NCBI GenBank assembly: GCA_020632995.1
Contig: JACKEN010000001.1
Coordinates: 962,001 to 1,026,000, forward strand
Length of the DNA stretch: 64,000 nucleotides
Source of the DNA: Deltaproteobacteria bacterium
GTDB lineage: Bacteria; Myxococcota; Kuafuiibacteriia; Kuafuiibacteriales; Kuafuiibacteriaceae
Direction of reading: 5' to 3'
Program-made: the position numbers and the translations under genes
Shown here: in pieces, positions 49,862 to 58,324 of the stretch
Layout: every line of letters begins with the position of its first letter
How positions within the stretch are numbered: the stretch's first letter is position 1
The notes under the pieces: generated by a model
The model's database searches: none
What the model was told of the DNA's origin: nothing
The model's input: only the letters and a program-made list of their open reading frames with translations

Positions 49862-51253
49862 GTGTCGGGCCAGGGCCAAGAAGACCGGGTGGACGGGGCG
49901 TTCGGCGCGAACGAGGCCCCCGTGCGTCTGGAACCCGAGGGGGCGGAGCTGCCGCCCGACGGGGAGGCCGGCCCGCCGTCGTCCGAGGGCGACGACGCGC
50001 CGCGTCCCGAGGACGCGCCGCCGCTGCCCGCGGTGGACGCCGAGAAGCTCAAGCAGGAGTCGGAGCTGGAGAGCCTCTTGGGGCCGGATGTGCGCACCCC
50101 GGTGGGCATCCCCAAGGACTACCGGCCGCTCGACGCGTCGCTCACCGAGCTGTTCCGGGTCGAGCTGGCGGACTTCGCCGGCCCGCTGGACCTGCTGCTC
50201 TATCTGATCCGAAAGCACGAGGTCGACGTCCTCGACATCCCCATCGCGTTCATCGCCAAGCGCTACATCCAGATGCTGGATGTCTTGCAGGCGCTGGAGA
50301 TCGACGTGGCGGCGGAGTTCCTCGTGCTCGCCGCCGACCTGACCCACATCAAGTCCAAGATGCTGCTCCCCGCCAAGGAGGGCGAGGCGGTGGAGGACGA
50401 CGAGCCCGAGCTCGAGGTGGACCCTCGGGAGGAGCTGGTGCGGCGCCTGCTCGAGTACCAGAAGTACCGCGACGCGGCGGACCAGCTCGGCGATCGCGAT
50501 CAGCTCGGCCGCGACGTGTTCCCGCGCATGCCGCCCGACCTCGACGCGGTGGACGACCTCGACCCGGGCCTCAGGAACATCAGCATCTTCAAGCTGGTGG
50601 AGGTGATGGCGAAGATGATGCGCCGCGCCCCGCCGAAGCTCTCGCACGCGATCGAGCTCGAGCACTTCAGCATCGCGGAGCGCATCCACTTCGTGATGGG
50701 CTTCGGGGACGCGCGGGAGGGCCGCTTCACCCTCGTCCAGCTCCTCGAGGGCATCATGACCCGCTCCGAGCTGGTGGTGACCTTCATCGCGGTGCTCGAG
50801 ATGACCAAGCTCGGCCTCGTCCGCATCGTGGCGGACGAGGAGCACCCGGCCGAGCACCCGATGATGCCGCTGCACACCCACCAGGTGGACGGCTGGGAGG
50901 ACGGGCTGTCCCACGTGGAGGACGCGCCGGAGCCTGAGGAGATCGAAGAGGCCCTGCACCCCGAGCACGACGAGGACGGGGAGGGCGCCGCGCCCACCGA
51001 GACGCCCCGGCCGGCGGGGCCGACCGAGGCCGATGGCGCGTTGCAGGAGACCTTGCGCCTGGCCCGCGAGCTCGAGGCCCTCGAGGCGAGCATGGCGGCC
51101 GAGGAGGCGGAGGAGGCGGCCCGGGAGGAGGCGCGGGCCGAGGCCCTCGCCAACCCGAGCGCCACCCCGTGGCAGGACGAGCCCCTCCCCACCATCTGGG
51201 TGGAGATGACGGGCAAGCGCTTCGAGGGCGATATCCTGGACGACTACCGCTGA
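49862..51253 (+). CDS. scpA: Segregation and condensation protein A (kleisin)
   Basis: 463 residues, longer than the usual 240-280. The ScpA core (about 95-320) begins FAGPLDLLLYLIRKHEVDVLDIPIAFIAKRYI and has AAEFLVLAADLTHIKSKMLLP and the winged helix LLEGIMTRSELVVTFIAVLEMTKLGLVRI, which binds SMC. There is a ~90-residue acidic N-terminal extension and a ~130-residue Glu/Ala-rich C-terminal extension ending LPTIWVEMTGKRFEGDILDDYR. GTG start. scpB is not adjacent in this window. Confidence 0.92.
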   Translation: MSGQGQEDRVDGAFGANEAPVRLEPEGAELPPDGEAGPPSSEGDDAPRPEDAPPLPAVDAEKLKQESELESLLGPDVRTPVGIPKDYRPLDASLTELFRVELADFAGPLDLLLYLIRKHEVDVLDIPIAFIAKRYIQMLDVLQALEIDVAAEFLVLAADLTHIKSKMLLPAKEGEAVEDDEPELEVDPREELVRRLLEYQKYRDAADQLGDRDQLGRDVFPRMPPDLDAVDDLDPGLRNISIFKLVEVMAKMMRRAPPKLSHAIELEHFSIAERIHFVMGFGDAREGRFTLVQLLEGIMTRSELVVTFIAVLEMTKLGLVRIVADEEHPAEHPMMPLHTHQVDGWEDGLSHVEDAPEPEEIEEALHPEHDEDGEGAAPTETPRPAGPTEADGALQETLRLARELEALEASMAAEEAEEAAREEARAEALANPSATPWQDEPLPTIWVEMTGKRFEGDILDDYR

Positions 51254-51256
51254 GGG

Positions 51257-52099
51257 CTAGGCCACGCCGATGCTGCCGCCGTAGTCCATGCCGGGGATCA
51301 GGCCCCCGGAGGTCCAGCCGCGGCCGTTGGCGTTCGCGGTGCGCACGCCCCACTTCTCGCCCATCGCCTCGATCGTGCGGCCGTCACCGAGGCTGATCGC
51401 CACGTGGCCCGGCTTGAACAGGAGCGCGCCGGGGGTGCGCAGCGCCTCGTCGACCGAGATGTGCTTGGTGTTGGCGGCCTGCGCGCCGCTGTAGCCGCCG
51501 ATCGTGTTGGGGTTGATGCCGGCCTGGTTGCAGGCCCAGTACACCAACCCAGAGCAGTCGAACTCGTGCGGGTTGGCGTCGTTCAGGTTGCGGCCCGCCC
51601 CGTACTCGTACTCATCGCCGTTCTGAGCGAGGGCGGCGTTCAGGAAGCGGCCCACGCTCCGGTCGCCCTGGGGCAGCTGGGAGAGGCTGGCCGGGGCGCT
51701 GGTGTCCACGTTGGTCAGCCCGCCACCGCCGCCGCTGCTGGCGCGGGGGGCGCTGCCGCCGCCGGAGCTGCGCGGGTTCCAGGAGGTGGGGGTCATGTTG
51801 CCGCCACCGGGGCTGCCGCCGAGGCTGCCGGCGTCCTGGCTGCGGCCGCCCATCTGCTCGAAGTAGGCGATGAGCAGGCCGAGGAGGGCCTGCTCCAGCA
51901 CCATCTGCATCATCCCCGCGAGCATGTCGTTCTGCGCGCCGCCCATGGGCTGGACACCGAAGCTGTCGCTCATGCCCGGGTAGAAGGGCAGCGGCCTGAT
52001 CTCACCGGCGTTGGTGCCCGGCGACCACGGCATCGGCGACCACTGGCCCGGCCCGATCGGGTTGAAGGGGGTGAAGCTGCTGCCGACCGCGTTGACCAT
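51257..52099 (-). CDS. NlpC/P60 (C40) peptidase-like protein without signal peptide
   Basis: 280 residues. The C-terminal ~140 residues are an NlpC/P60 domain: catalytic Cys in HEFDCSGLVYWACNQAG, His in PGHVAISLGDGRTIEAMG, as in gamma-D-glutamyl-diaminopimelate endopeptidases of peptidoglycan. The N-terminal ~140 residues are Pro/Met/Gly/Ser-rich with one amphipathic stretch (MLAGMMQMVLEQALLGLLIAYFEQM) and no Sec or lipoprotein signal. That suggests export by a specialised system, or an intracellular role. Convergent with scpA (3-bp gap); divergent from the symporter. Confidence 0.85.
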   Translation of the reverse strand: MVNAVGSSFTPFNPIGPGQWSPMPWSPGTNAGEIRPLPFYPGMSDSFGVQPMGGAQNDMLAGMMQMVLEQALLGLLIAYFEQMGGRSQDAGSLGGSPGGGNMTPTSWNPRSSGGGSAPRASSGGGGGLTNVDTSAPASLSQLPQGDRSVGRFLNAALAQNGDEYEYGAGRNLNDANPHEFDCSGLVYWACNQAGINPNTIGGYSGAQAANTKHISVDEALRTPGALLFKPGHVAISLGDGRTIEAMGEKWGVRTANANGRGWTSGGLIPGMDYGGSIGVA

Positions 52100-52247
52100 G
52101 GTGCCACCGTGCCCCAGGCGGCGGGCGAAGGGGATTACGCCCGCTTACGCCGCGCCATGCAGGTCGGCTTGCGTACCGTCGAGGGGCGAGGGTAGGGCAG
52201 GCGGCCCATGCCCCGGGCGTGATGGCTATGGTAGGCGTTTTGACTAC

Positions 52248-54131
52248 ATGACGCAGCTGGCCACCGTCGACTGGATCATCGTCCTGGGCTTCCTGGTCCT
52301 GGTCACCATCGTGGGCTTCGCCTTGAGCCGGGCCGCGTCTGGAGGGCTCAACGACTACTTCCTCGGCGGGAACAAGATCCCGTGGTGGGTGCTCGGCATC
52401 TCCACCTCCACCTCGAACTTCGACATGTCGGGCACCATGATCATCGTCGCCGCGGTGTTCGGCCTCGGCTACAAGGGCTTCCTGGTGGAGCTGCGGGGCG
52501 GGGTGGGGCTCAGCCTGGCCTTCCTCATGGTGTTCCTCGCCAAGTGGCTGCGGCGCTCACGCGTCATGACCTCGGCCGAGTGGATGAAGCTCCGCTTCGG
52601 CACCGATCGTCAGGGCCGCGCCGCCCACCTGCTCAGCGCGATCGCCAACATCGTGTTGAGCCTCGGGATGATCATCTACTTCTGCACCGGGGCCGGGAAG
52701 TTCCTCACCCACTTCCTCCCGTTCTCGGAGCTCACGTGCACCACCGTGATGGTGACCATCGGCCTGCTCTACACCTTGATGAGCGGGCTGTACGGCGTGG
52801 TGTTCACCGACGTGGTGCAGATGATCCTGCTGTCCTTCACCGCGCTCTACATCACGGTGGTGGCCTTCGGGATGGCGCCGGACGTGACCCTGCCCGCGCA
52901 CTTCCTGGAGCTGAACCTGGAGAACCCGGTCGGCCCCGGGGCCCTGCGGCTGGCCTCGCAGGCGGGCTGGCAGCCGATCCTCGAGATGTTCGGCCTCGTG
53001 ATCTGCATCTACCTGTTGCGCACCACCCTGGAGGGGAGCGGCGGGGTGGGCGGCTACACGGACCAGCGCTTCTTCGCCGCGCGCAGCGAGCGTGAGGCGA
53101 GCCTGCTCACGTTGGAGGCCATCGTCCTGAGCCTGCTCCGCTGGACCATGGTGGCGGGCCTCGTGGTGATGGGCCTGTACATGGTGCAGCACGGCGCGGC
53201 GGGGGCCGAGGCGATCGCCGATGACCCCGAGAGCGTGCTGCCGGTGGTCCTGTCCCGGACCCTGCCAGCCGGGGTGAAGGGGGTGGTGCTGGCCGGCCTG
53301 ATCGCCGCCGCGATGTCGACCTTCGACAGCACCCTCAACGCGGGGGCGAGCTACATCGTGAAGGACGTGTACGAGAGCTACATCAAGCCCTCCGCCACCG
53401 GCGAGGATCTGATGCGGGTGAGCCGCTGGGCCACCATCGGCCTGTGCCTGGCCGGGGTGCTCCTTTCGGCGGTGATCCCCAACATCAACTCCATCTGGGG
53501 GCTGATCACCACCGCCCTCGGGCCGGCCCTCTTCGTCCCGCTCTTCTTGCGTTGGTACTGGCCCCGCTTCAACGGCTACGGGTTCGCGCTGGGCACCGGG
53601 GGCGGGATGTTGGCGGCCCTGGTGGTGGACCTCGGCCTGAAGATGCCGCTCCACACCGGCTTCCCCACCATCGTGGCGATCAGCCTCGCGATCTGCGTCG
53701 GCGCCACCCTGGCCACGCCGCCGGTGGAGGACCGGGTGCTGGTGCGGTTCTACACCCAGGTCGCGCCGTGGGGGTTCTGGCGCAAGGTGATGGACAAGGC
53801 CATGAAGACCGGGCAACTCAGCTTGCAGGACGCGGGCGCCCAGCTCCAGGAGAAGGTGAACGACGCCATGGCGCTGTTCTTCGCGGTGCCGTTCCAGCTC
53901 GCGCTGCTCCTTGCCGGCATGGCCTTCGTCTTCCACGACTGGCTGAAGCTGGGCTTCTTCGGCGCGGTGGTCGGGATGTGCGGCGTGGGCCTGTACTTCT
54001 TCTGGTACAAGGGCCTGAAGTCCCCCGAGGTCTGCCAGGCCGAGGACGAGGCCCACCGGCGCCGCTACGGCGAGGGCTTCGAGGTCGAGGAGAGCGACGG
54101 GGTGGGGGCGGCCCTCGATGTCACCGCCTGA
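52248..54131 (+). CDS. Sodium:solute symporter family protein
   Basis: 627 residues from ATG 52248, chosen because the first membrane helix (DWIIVLGFLVLVTIVGFALSR) follows directly. SSS-family markers: ASGGLNDYFLGGNKIPWWVLG, STSNFDMSGTM, GLYGVVFTDVVQMILL and GVVLAGLIAAAMSTFDSTLNAGASYIVKDVY, which hold the Na+ site residues. Around 13 core helices plus two or three extra C-terminal ones, like the SGLT/acetate-lactate branches. Substrate (sugar, organic acid or amino acid) not determinable. Its last 14 bases overlap the P-loop kinase gene. Confidence 0.9.
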   Translation: MTQLATVDWIIVLGFLVLVTIVGFALSRAASGGLNDYFLGGNKIPWWVLGISTSTSNFDMSGTMIIVAAVFGLGYKGFLVELRGGVGLSLAFLMVFLAKWLRRSRVMTSAEWMKLRFGTDRQGRAAHLLSAIANIVLSLGMIIYFCTGAGKFLTHFLPFSELTCTTVMVTIGLLYTLMSGLYGVVFTDVVQMILLSFTALYITVVAFGMAPDVTLPAHFLELNLENPVGPGALRLASQAGWQPILEMFGLVICIYLLRTTLEGSGGVGGYTDQRFFAARSEREASLLTLEAIVLSLLRWTMVAGLVVMGLYMVQHGAAGAEAIADDPESVLPVVLSRTLPAGVKGVVLAGLIAAAMSTFDSTLNAGASYIVKDVYESYIKPSATGEDLMRVSRWATIGLCLAGVLLSAVIPNINSIWGLITTALGPALFVPLFLRWYWPRFNGYGFALGTGGGMLAALVVDLGLKMPLHTGFPTIVAISLAICVGATLATPPVEDRVLVRFYTQVAPWGFWRKVMDKAMKTGQLSLQDAGAQLQEKVNDAMALFFAVPFQLALLLAGMAFVFHDWLKLGFFGAVVGMCGVGLYFFWYKGLKSPEVCQAEDEAHRRRYGEGFEVEESDGVGAALDVTA

Positions 54132-54690
54132 GGCGGCCGAGGCCTGCCTCGCCCTGTTGCGCGCGAGTGGCCTCGGGGGCTGGCGGGTCCTCGCGGTGGC
54201 TGGAGAGTCCGGCGCGGGCAAGAGCACCCTGGCCGAGGCGCTCGCGGCCCATGCGGGGGCGGCGCTCCTGCACCAGGACGACTACTTCCGCCTCCCTCCG
54301 GCCGAGAACCACGCGGCGCGCGTGCAGGATCCCGCGCGGGTCGGTCCGGGCGAGGTGGACCTCGAGCGCCTCGCGGCGCACGTGGCCGCCTTCATCGCCG
54401 GCGCGACCCGCGTGCAGCCTCCGCTCCTGGCCGCGCCGGTCGCCCTCTTGCGTCCGTGCCTGGTGGTGGAGGGCACCTATGTGCTCGGGCTGCCGAGCGT
54501 CGACGTGGGGATCTTCATCGACCGGACCTTCCTGCAGACCCGGGCCGATCGTGAGCGGCGTGGGCGCGATCCGATGGACCCCTTCATCGAGCAGGTCCTC
54601 TTGCGCGAGCAGCCCCAGATACGCGCCCTTGCGCCGCGTGCCCGGGTGGTGCTCGACGCCGACTTCACGCCTCGGCTGCGGGAGGCGTGA
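54118..54690 (+). CDS. Uridine kinase-like P-loop kinase
   Basis: 190 residues. Walker A AVAGESGAGKSTLAEAL and the LLHQDDYFRLPPAENHAA segment are typical of the uridine kinase/phosphoribulokinase-like superfamily; VVEGTYVLGLPSVDVGIFID holds the Walker B-like strand, followed by the lid arginines in RADRERRGRDPMD. The small-molecule acceptor (nucleoside or sugar) is unknown. ATG lies inside the symporter 3' end, so the pair is coupled, suggesting uptake followed by phosphorylation. Convergent with the glycosidase, overlapping it by 26 bases. Confidence 0.85.
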   Translation: MSPPEAAEACLALLRASGLGGWRVLAVAGESGAGKSTLAEALAAHAGAALLHQDDYFRLPPAENHAARVQDPARVGPGEVDLERLAAHVAAFIAGATRVQPPLLAAPVALLRPCLVVEGTYVLGLPSVDVGIFIDRTFLQTRADRERRGRDPMDPFIEQVLLREQPQIRALAPRARVVLDADFTPRLREA

Positions 54691-55798
54691 GGGCTGCGCC
54701 CACCAGCGCCGCCACCGCGCGGCGGGGCGCGGTGGCCAGCAGCTCGGCCGCGGCGGACCACGCCATCCCGCGGGTGCCGCCGAAGGTGCCGTCGATGGCG
54801 TCCACGAACTCCGGGAACGCGCCGTCTCGGTTGGCGGCAGAGATCCCCGCGGCGAGGACGTCGGCCAGGGCATCGCGGCCGCGCAGGCGGGCCGCCGCCG
54901 CCGCCCAGCCGGACACCACCGGCCAGAGCCCCCCGTTGTGGTAGCGGCCGGGGGTGTTGCGCAGGCCGTAGCCGGCCAGGGCCTCGAGGTGGGCCCAGGC
55001 GGGGTCCTCGGGCCTGATCGGCGGCGAGAAGGCGGGGAGCAGGCCAGCCTGCACATGCGCCTCGAGCCAGTCCAGGGCAGGCCTCGCGTCCGCCTCGGGG
55101 GCGAGGAGGGCGAGGAGGGCCGAGCCGAACCCACAGAAGGTCGAGCTCCGCTCGGCGGGATCCGACCACGCGAGCGGCGTCGGGCCGGCGAGGAGGGCGC
55201 GGCGGAGCGGGCTCATGTAGTCCCTCGCCTCGGCCGCTTGGCCCCGCGCGGTGAGCAGCCCGTCGACCTCGCGCTCTGCCCACAAGCGCAGGGCGTTGTC
55301 GTAGAGGGTGTAGCCGAGGACGGGGTACTCGTCGGCCCAGTTCCCGGCCCGGGGCACGTAGAGCAGGCCGCCTTCGTTGCCCTCCCAAGCCCGAAGGAAC
55401 GTGCGGGCGCGCAAGGCGGCCTGCACCAAGGTCTCCGAGGCGCCCCCATCGAGACGCGCCAAGACGCCCACCCCCACCATGAACCAGAGGCTCGCGTCCA
55501 GCCGGACCGCCGCGGTGCCGTAGCTGACGGCCGGGCTCTCGCCGCAGGTCACGTTGCTCGGCACCTGGCCCACCGGCCCCTGCGCGCCCGCGAGGGTCTC
55601 GAGGGTGGTCCTCAGCCACCCCGGGCCTCGCGGCAGCTCGGCCACCACCGCCCCGAGGGCGGCGATCACGCCGTCGCGGGCCCACACCCGTCGGTAGTTG
55701 TGCCGGTCCTCCGGGGAGGCCAAGATGCCAGCGCCGGTGGCGCAGGCCGAGAGCTGCTCGCGCGCATCCACACCGCCCTTGTACCTCGTGTCCGTCAT
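54665..55798 (-). CDS. (alpha/alpha)6-barrel glycosidase-like protein
   Basis: 377 residues from ATG 55798 (MTDTRYKGG); an in-frame start three codons upstream (55807) would extend into the neighbour. Repeated helical pairs with SPEDRHNYRRVWARDGVIAAL, RLDASLWFMVGVG, GNEGGLLYVPRAGNWADEYP and RYHNGGLWPVVSGWAAAA resemble the catalytic barrel of amylo-alpha-1,6-glucosidase/GH63/GH100-like enzymes. RVWARDG and NGGLWP are active-site lining motifs in those families. Exact family uncertain. Its start codon overlaps that of the divergent GH15 gene by two bases. Confidence 0.75.
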   Translation of the reverse strand: MTDTRYKGGVDAREQLSACATGAGILASPEDRHNYRRVWARDGVIAALGAVVAELPRGPGWLRTTLETLAGAQGPVGQVPSNVTCGESPAVSYGTAAVRLDASLWFMVGVGVLARLDGGASETLVQAALRARTFLRAWEGNEGGLLYVPRAGNWADEYPVLGYTLYDNALRLWAEREVDGLLTARGQAAEARDYMSPLRRALLAGPTPLAWSDPAERSSTFCGFGSALLALLAPEADARPALDWLEAHVQAGLLPAFSPPIRPEDPAWAHLEALAGYGLRNTPGRYHNGGLWPVVSGWAAAAARLRGRDALADVLAAGISAANRDGAFPEFVDAIDGTFGGTRGMAWSAAAELLATAPRRAVAALVGAALTPPAAEA

Positions 55799-57509
55799 GA
55801 CCCCCATCGATCATCACGCGCTGCTGTCCGACAACCGTGGGCTGGCCCTGGTGGAGCCCAGCGGAGCGGTCGTCTGGCTCTGCGCGCCCCGGCCCGACGA
55901 CCCGCCCCTGTTCGGGCGCCTCCTGGATCCGGGGGCCGGCGCGTTCGAGCTGGCCCCCGCGACCGGGGTCTGGGCCAGCCAGGCCTACGACGGCGACACC
56001 CTCGTCCTGCGCAGCGAGGCCCGGGCGCTCACGTTGACCGACTACCTCGATCTGGAGTGCAGGAAGGGTTGCAGGCTGGTGCGCTGCGTGGAGGGGCGGG
56101 GCCGGGTGCGCGTCTCTTTCGCGCCGCGGCTCGACCTGGGCGCTCGAGCGACCAGCCTGGTGCCAGCGGAAGGCGGGTGGCGGGTGGCGGGGACCGACGT
56201 GGTGCTCCGCTGTGAACCCCCGATTCCTCTCGAGCTTCGGCAAGACGGGTTGCATCAGACGCTGGTGGCGGAGGTGGAGGTGGACGGCCGGCTCCTCCTC
56301 GAGCTGGCGGTGGACGCCGACCTGCCGGTGGCCCCCGAGCCCGCCCGGCGCGCGGCGACCGCGGCGGCGTGGCGGTCCTGGCTCGACACCCTGACCCTGC
56401 CGCCCGGCCCGCGCGCGCTGTTCGCGCGGAGCGCCCTGACCCTGAAGGCCCTGGTCCACGCCCCCACCGGGGCCATCCTGGCCGCCGCGACGTGCAGCCT
56501 GCCCGAGGTCCTGGGCGGGGTCAGGAACTGGGACTACCGGTTCTGCTGGCCCCGGGACGCGTCGTACGCCGCGGCCACCCTGGCTCGCCTGGGCGACCCG
56601 TCGGTGGGGCTCGGGCTCCTCGAGTGGTTGAAGCGCTGCGCGGGTGACCTGGAGCGCGCGGACATGCTCGAGCCGCTGTACACGGTGGCGGGGGAGCGCC
56701 TGGAGGGGGAGGTGCTCCGGGAGGAGCTCGACGGCTACGCGGGCAGCCGCCCGGTGCGGGTGGGGAACGGCGCGGCGGGCCAGACCCAGCTGGACGCGTT
56801 CGGGCCGGTCATCGATCTGTGCGCGGTGCTGGAGGAGGCCGGTGCGCGCCTCGACGCAGGGCACCTTGCGCTCCTCGAGCAGCTCCTCGACGCGATCACC
56901 CGGTCCTGGGACCGGGAGGGGCACGGGGTGTGGGAGCTGCGCGCCCGGGCCCGCAGCCACGTCTACTCCCGCGGCATGTGCTGGTTGGCGCTCACCCGGG
57001 GGGCCCAGGTCCTCGCTCGGGCGGGGTGCGACGTGGCCCGCTACGAGGCCGAGGCGGCCCGGATCCAGGCCCAGGTCGCGGCGCGCGGCTTCCACCCCGA
57101 GGCGCAGGCCTTCACCATGGCCTACGGGGAGCCCGAGCTCGACGCCGCGGTGCTGAAGCTCATCGGATCCGGGTTCTTCACGGAAGCCGCCCAGGAGCGG
57201 GCCACCGTGATGGCGATCGAGCGCGCCCTCGGCCGGGGGCCGGTCATCGATCGCTACCGGATGGACGACGGGCTCCCAGGGGCCGAGGGCGGCTTCATCC
57301 TGTGCGCGTTCTGGCTGGTGGAGGCCCTGTGGCGCGTCGGCGAGCGGGACGCGGCGCGGGCGCGCTTCGAGGCGCTGCGCGGTATCGCGGGGCCGCTCGG
57401 CCTCTACTGTGAGGAGTACGATCCGGAGGCGGGGTTGGGCCTGGGCAACTTCCCGCAGGCCTACTCGCAGCTTGGCTTGCTCGATGCCGCCCGGGTGCTC
57501 GGAGGGTAG
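55797..57509 (+). CDS. GH15 family glycoside hydrolase (glucoamylase/trehalase-like)
   Basis: 570 residues from ATG 55797 (MTPIDHHALLSDNRGLALVEPSG); GTG 55788 is also possible. The N-terminal beta-sandwich (~1-220) is followed by the (alpha/alpha)6 barrel. Hallmark LGGVRNWDYRFCWPRDASYA, general acid Glu in HGVWELRARARSHVYSRGMCW, and general base Glu in CEEYDPEAGLGLGNFPQAYSQ. The family includes glucoamylases and bacterial trehalases; substrate is probably an alpha-glucoside or trehalose. Head-to-head with the other glycosidase, which suggests joint function. Confidence 0.9.
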   Translation: MTPIDHHALLSDNRGLALVEPSGAVVWLCAPRPDDPPLFGRLLDPGAGAFELAPATGVWASQAYDGDTLVLRSEARALTLTDYLDLECRKGCRLVRCVEGRGRVRVSFAPRLDLGARATSLVPAEGGWRVAGTDVVLRCEPPIPLELRQDGLHQTLVAEVEVDGRLLLELAVDADLPVAPEPARRAATAAAWRSWLDTLTLPPGPRALFARSALTLKALVHAPTGAILAAATCSLPEVLGGVRNWDYRFCWPRDASYAAATLARLGDPSVGLGLLEWLKRCAGDLERADMLEPLYTVAGERLEGEVLREELDGYAGSRPVRVGNGAAGQTQLDAFGPVIDLCAVLEEAGARLDAGHLALLEQLLDAITRSWDREGHGVWELRARARSHVYSRGMCWLALTRGAQVLARAGCDVARYEAEAARIQAQVAARGFHPEAQAFTMAYGEPELDAAVLKLIGSGFFTEAAQERATVMAIERALGRGPVIDRYRMDDGLPGAEGGFILCAFWLVEALWRVGERDAARARFEALRGIAGPLGLYCEEYDPEAGLGLGNFPQAYSQLGLLDAARVLGG

Positions 57510-57522
57510 CAGGTCCGCCGCG

Positions 57523-58245
57523 TCAGCGGTGCGGCGCCTGGGGTGCGCCCCCGAGCCGAGCCCACCAGGCGTGCAGGAACACGCACTGATAGAACTGGAC
57601 GGGCCGCTCGAAGCCGGCGGCGCTCATCAGCCGGGCGACGGCCTCGGGGGCCCGCAGGTCCACCGCGGTGGAGAGCGCGCCGACCATCCCCTCGGCCATC
57701 GCCGGCGGCAGGTGGGCTTGCAGGAGAGCCGCCCACTGGCCGACCCGGTCGGCGTGCTCGGGCGCGGCCGGATCTCCGGCCAGGTCGGAGTTGACGAGGA
57801 TGCCGCCGGGCGCGAGGCGGCCAGCGATCTCCCGGAAGAAGTCCACCCGCTCCGCCTCGACCCGGAAGAAGTGCGAGACGGTGAGGGCGGTGGCCGCATC
57901 GAAGCCCGGGCCGGGCGGCAGGCTGGAGAGGTACCCGCAGTGGAACGAACACCGGTCCGCGACCCCGGCCGCCTCCGCCCGGCGGCGGCACACGTCCAGC
58001 ATCGCCTCGGCGGGATCCAGGGCGGTGAAGCGCCAGCCGGGGTTGGCCTCGGCCAGGTCCAGCAGCTCCGGCCCGGTGCCCACCCCCACGATGAGGACCC
58101 GGGCGTCCGGGGGCAGCGGGGCCAGGGCGGCCCGCATGGTCAGGTGGAGGGCGGCGCTGAGGGGGGCGAGGGGGGCCAGGAGCCGGTCTCGGGCCTCCGC
58201 GGACTCCCGGCTTCGGAAGGGCTCTGCGGTGTCGCTGTGCTTCAC
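57523..58245 (-). CDS. Class I SAM-dependent methyltransferase
   Basis: 240 residues from GTG 58245. SAM motif I is VLIVGVGTGPELLDLA, motif II RFTALDPAEAML, and later FDAATALTVSHFF and GRLAPGGILVNSDLAG. Residues 1-45 form a helical cap. The layout resembles small-molecule or ubiquinone-type methyltransferases (Methyltransf_25 type). Substrate unknown. 13 bases separate it from the convergent GH15 gene. Confidence 0.85.
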   Translation of the reverse strand: MKHSDTAEPFRSRESAEARDRLLAPLAPLSAALHLTMRAALAPLPPDARVLIVGVGTGPELLDLAEANPGWRFTALDPAEAMLDVCRRRAEAAGVADRCSFHCGYLSSLPPGPGFDAATALTVSHFFRVEAERVDFFREIAGRLAPGGILVNSDLAGDPAAPEHADRVGQWAALLQAHLPPAMAEGMVGALSTAVDLRAPEAVARLMSAAGFERPVQFYQCVFLHAWWARLGGAPQAPHR

Positions 58246-58324
58246 CCCTGCACCGTGCCAGCCCGGAGCGGGCCAGACGAGGCCCTGCGTGGAGGCGGGC
58301 CCGACGCCGAACGGTCTGAGCGGG

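Noticed and set aside
52046..52056. CCCGATCGGGT resembling the cbb operator core
   Set aside because: It lacks the flanking bases of the 18-mer, lies inside the NlpC/P60 coding sequence and is not near a cbb gene.
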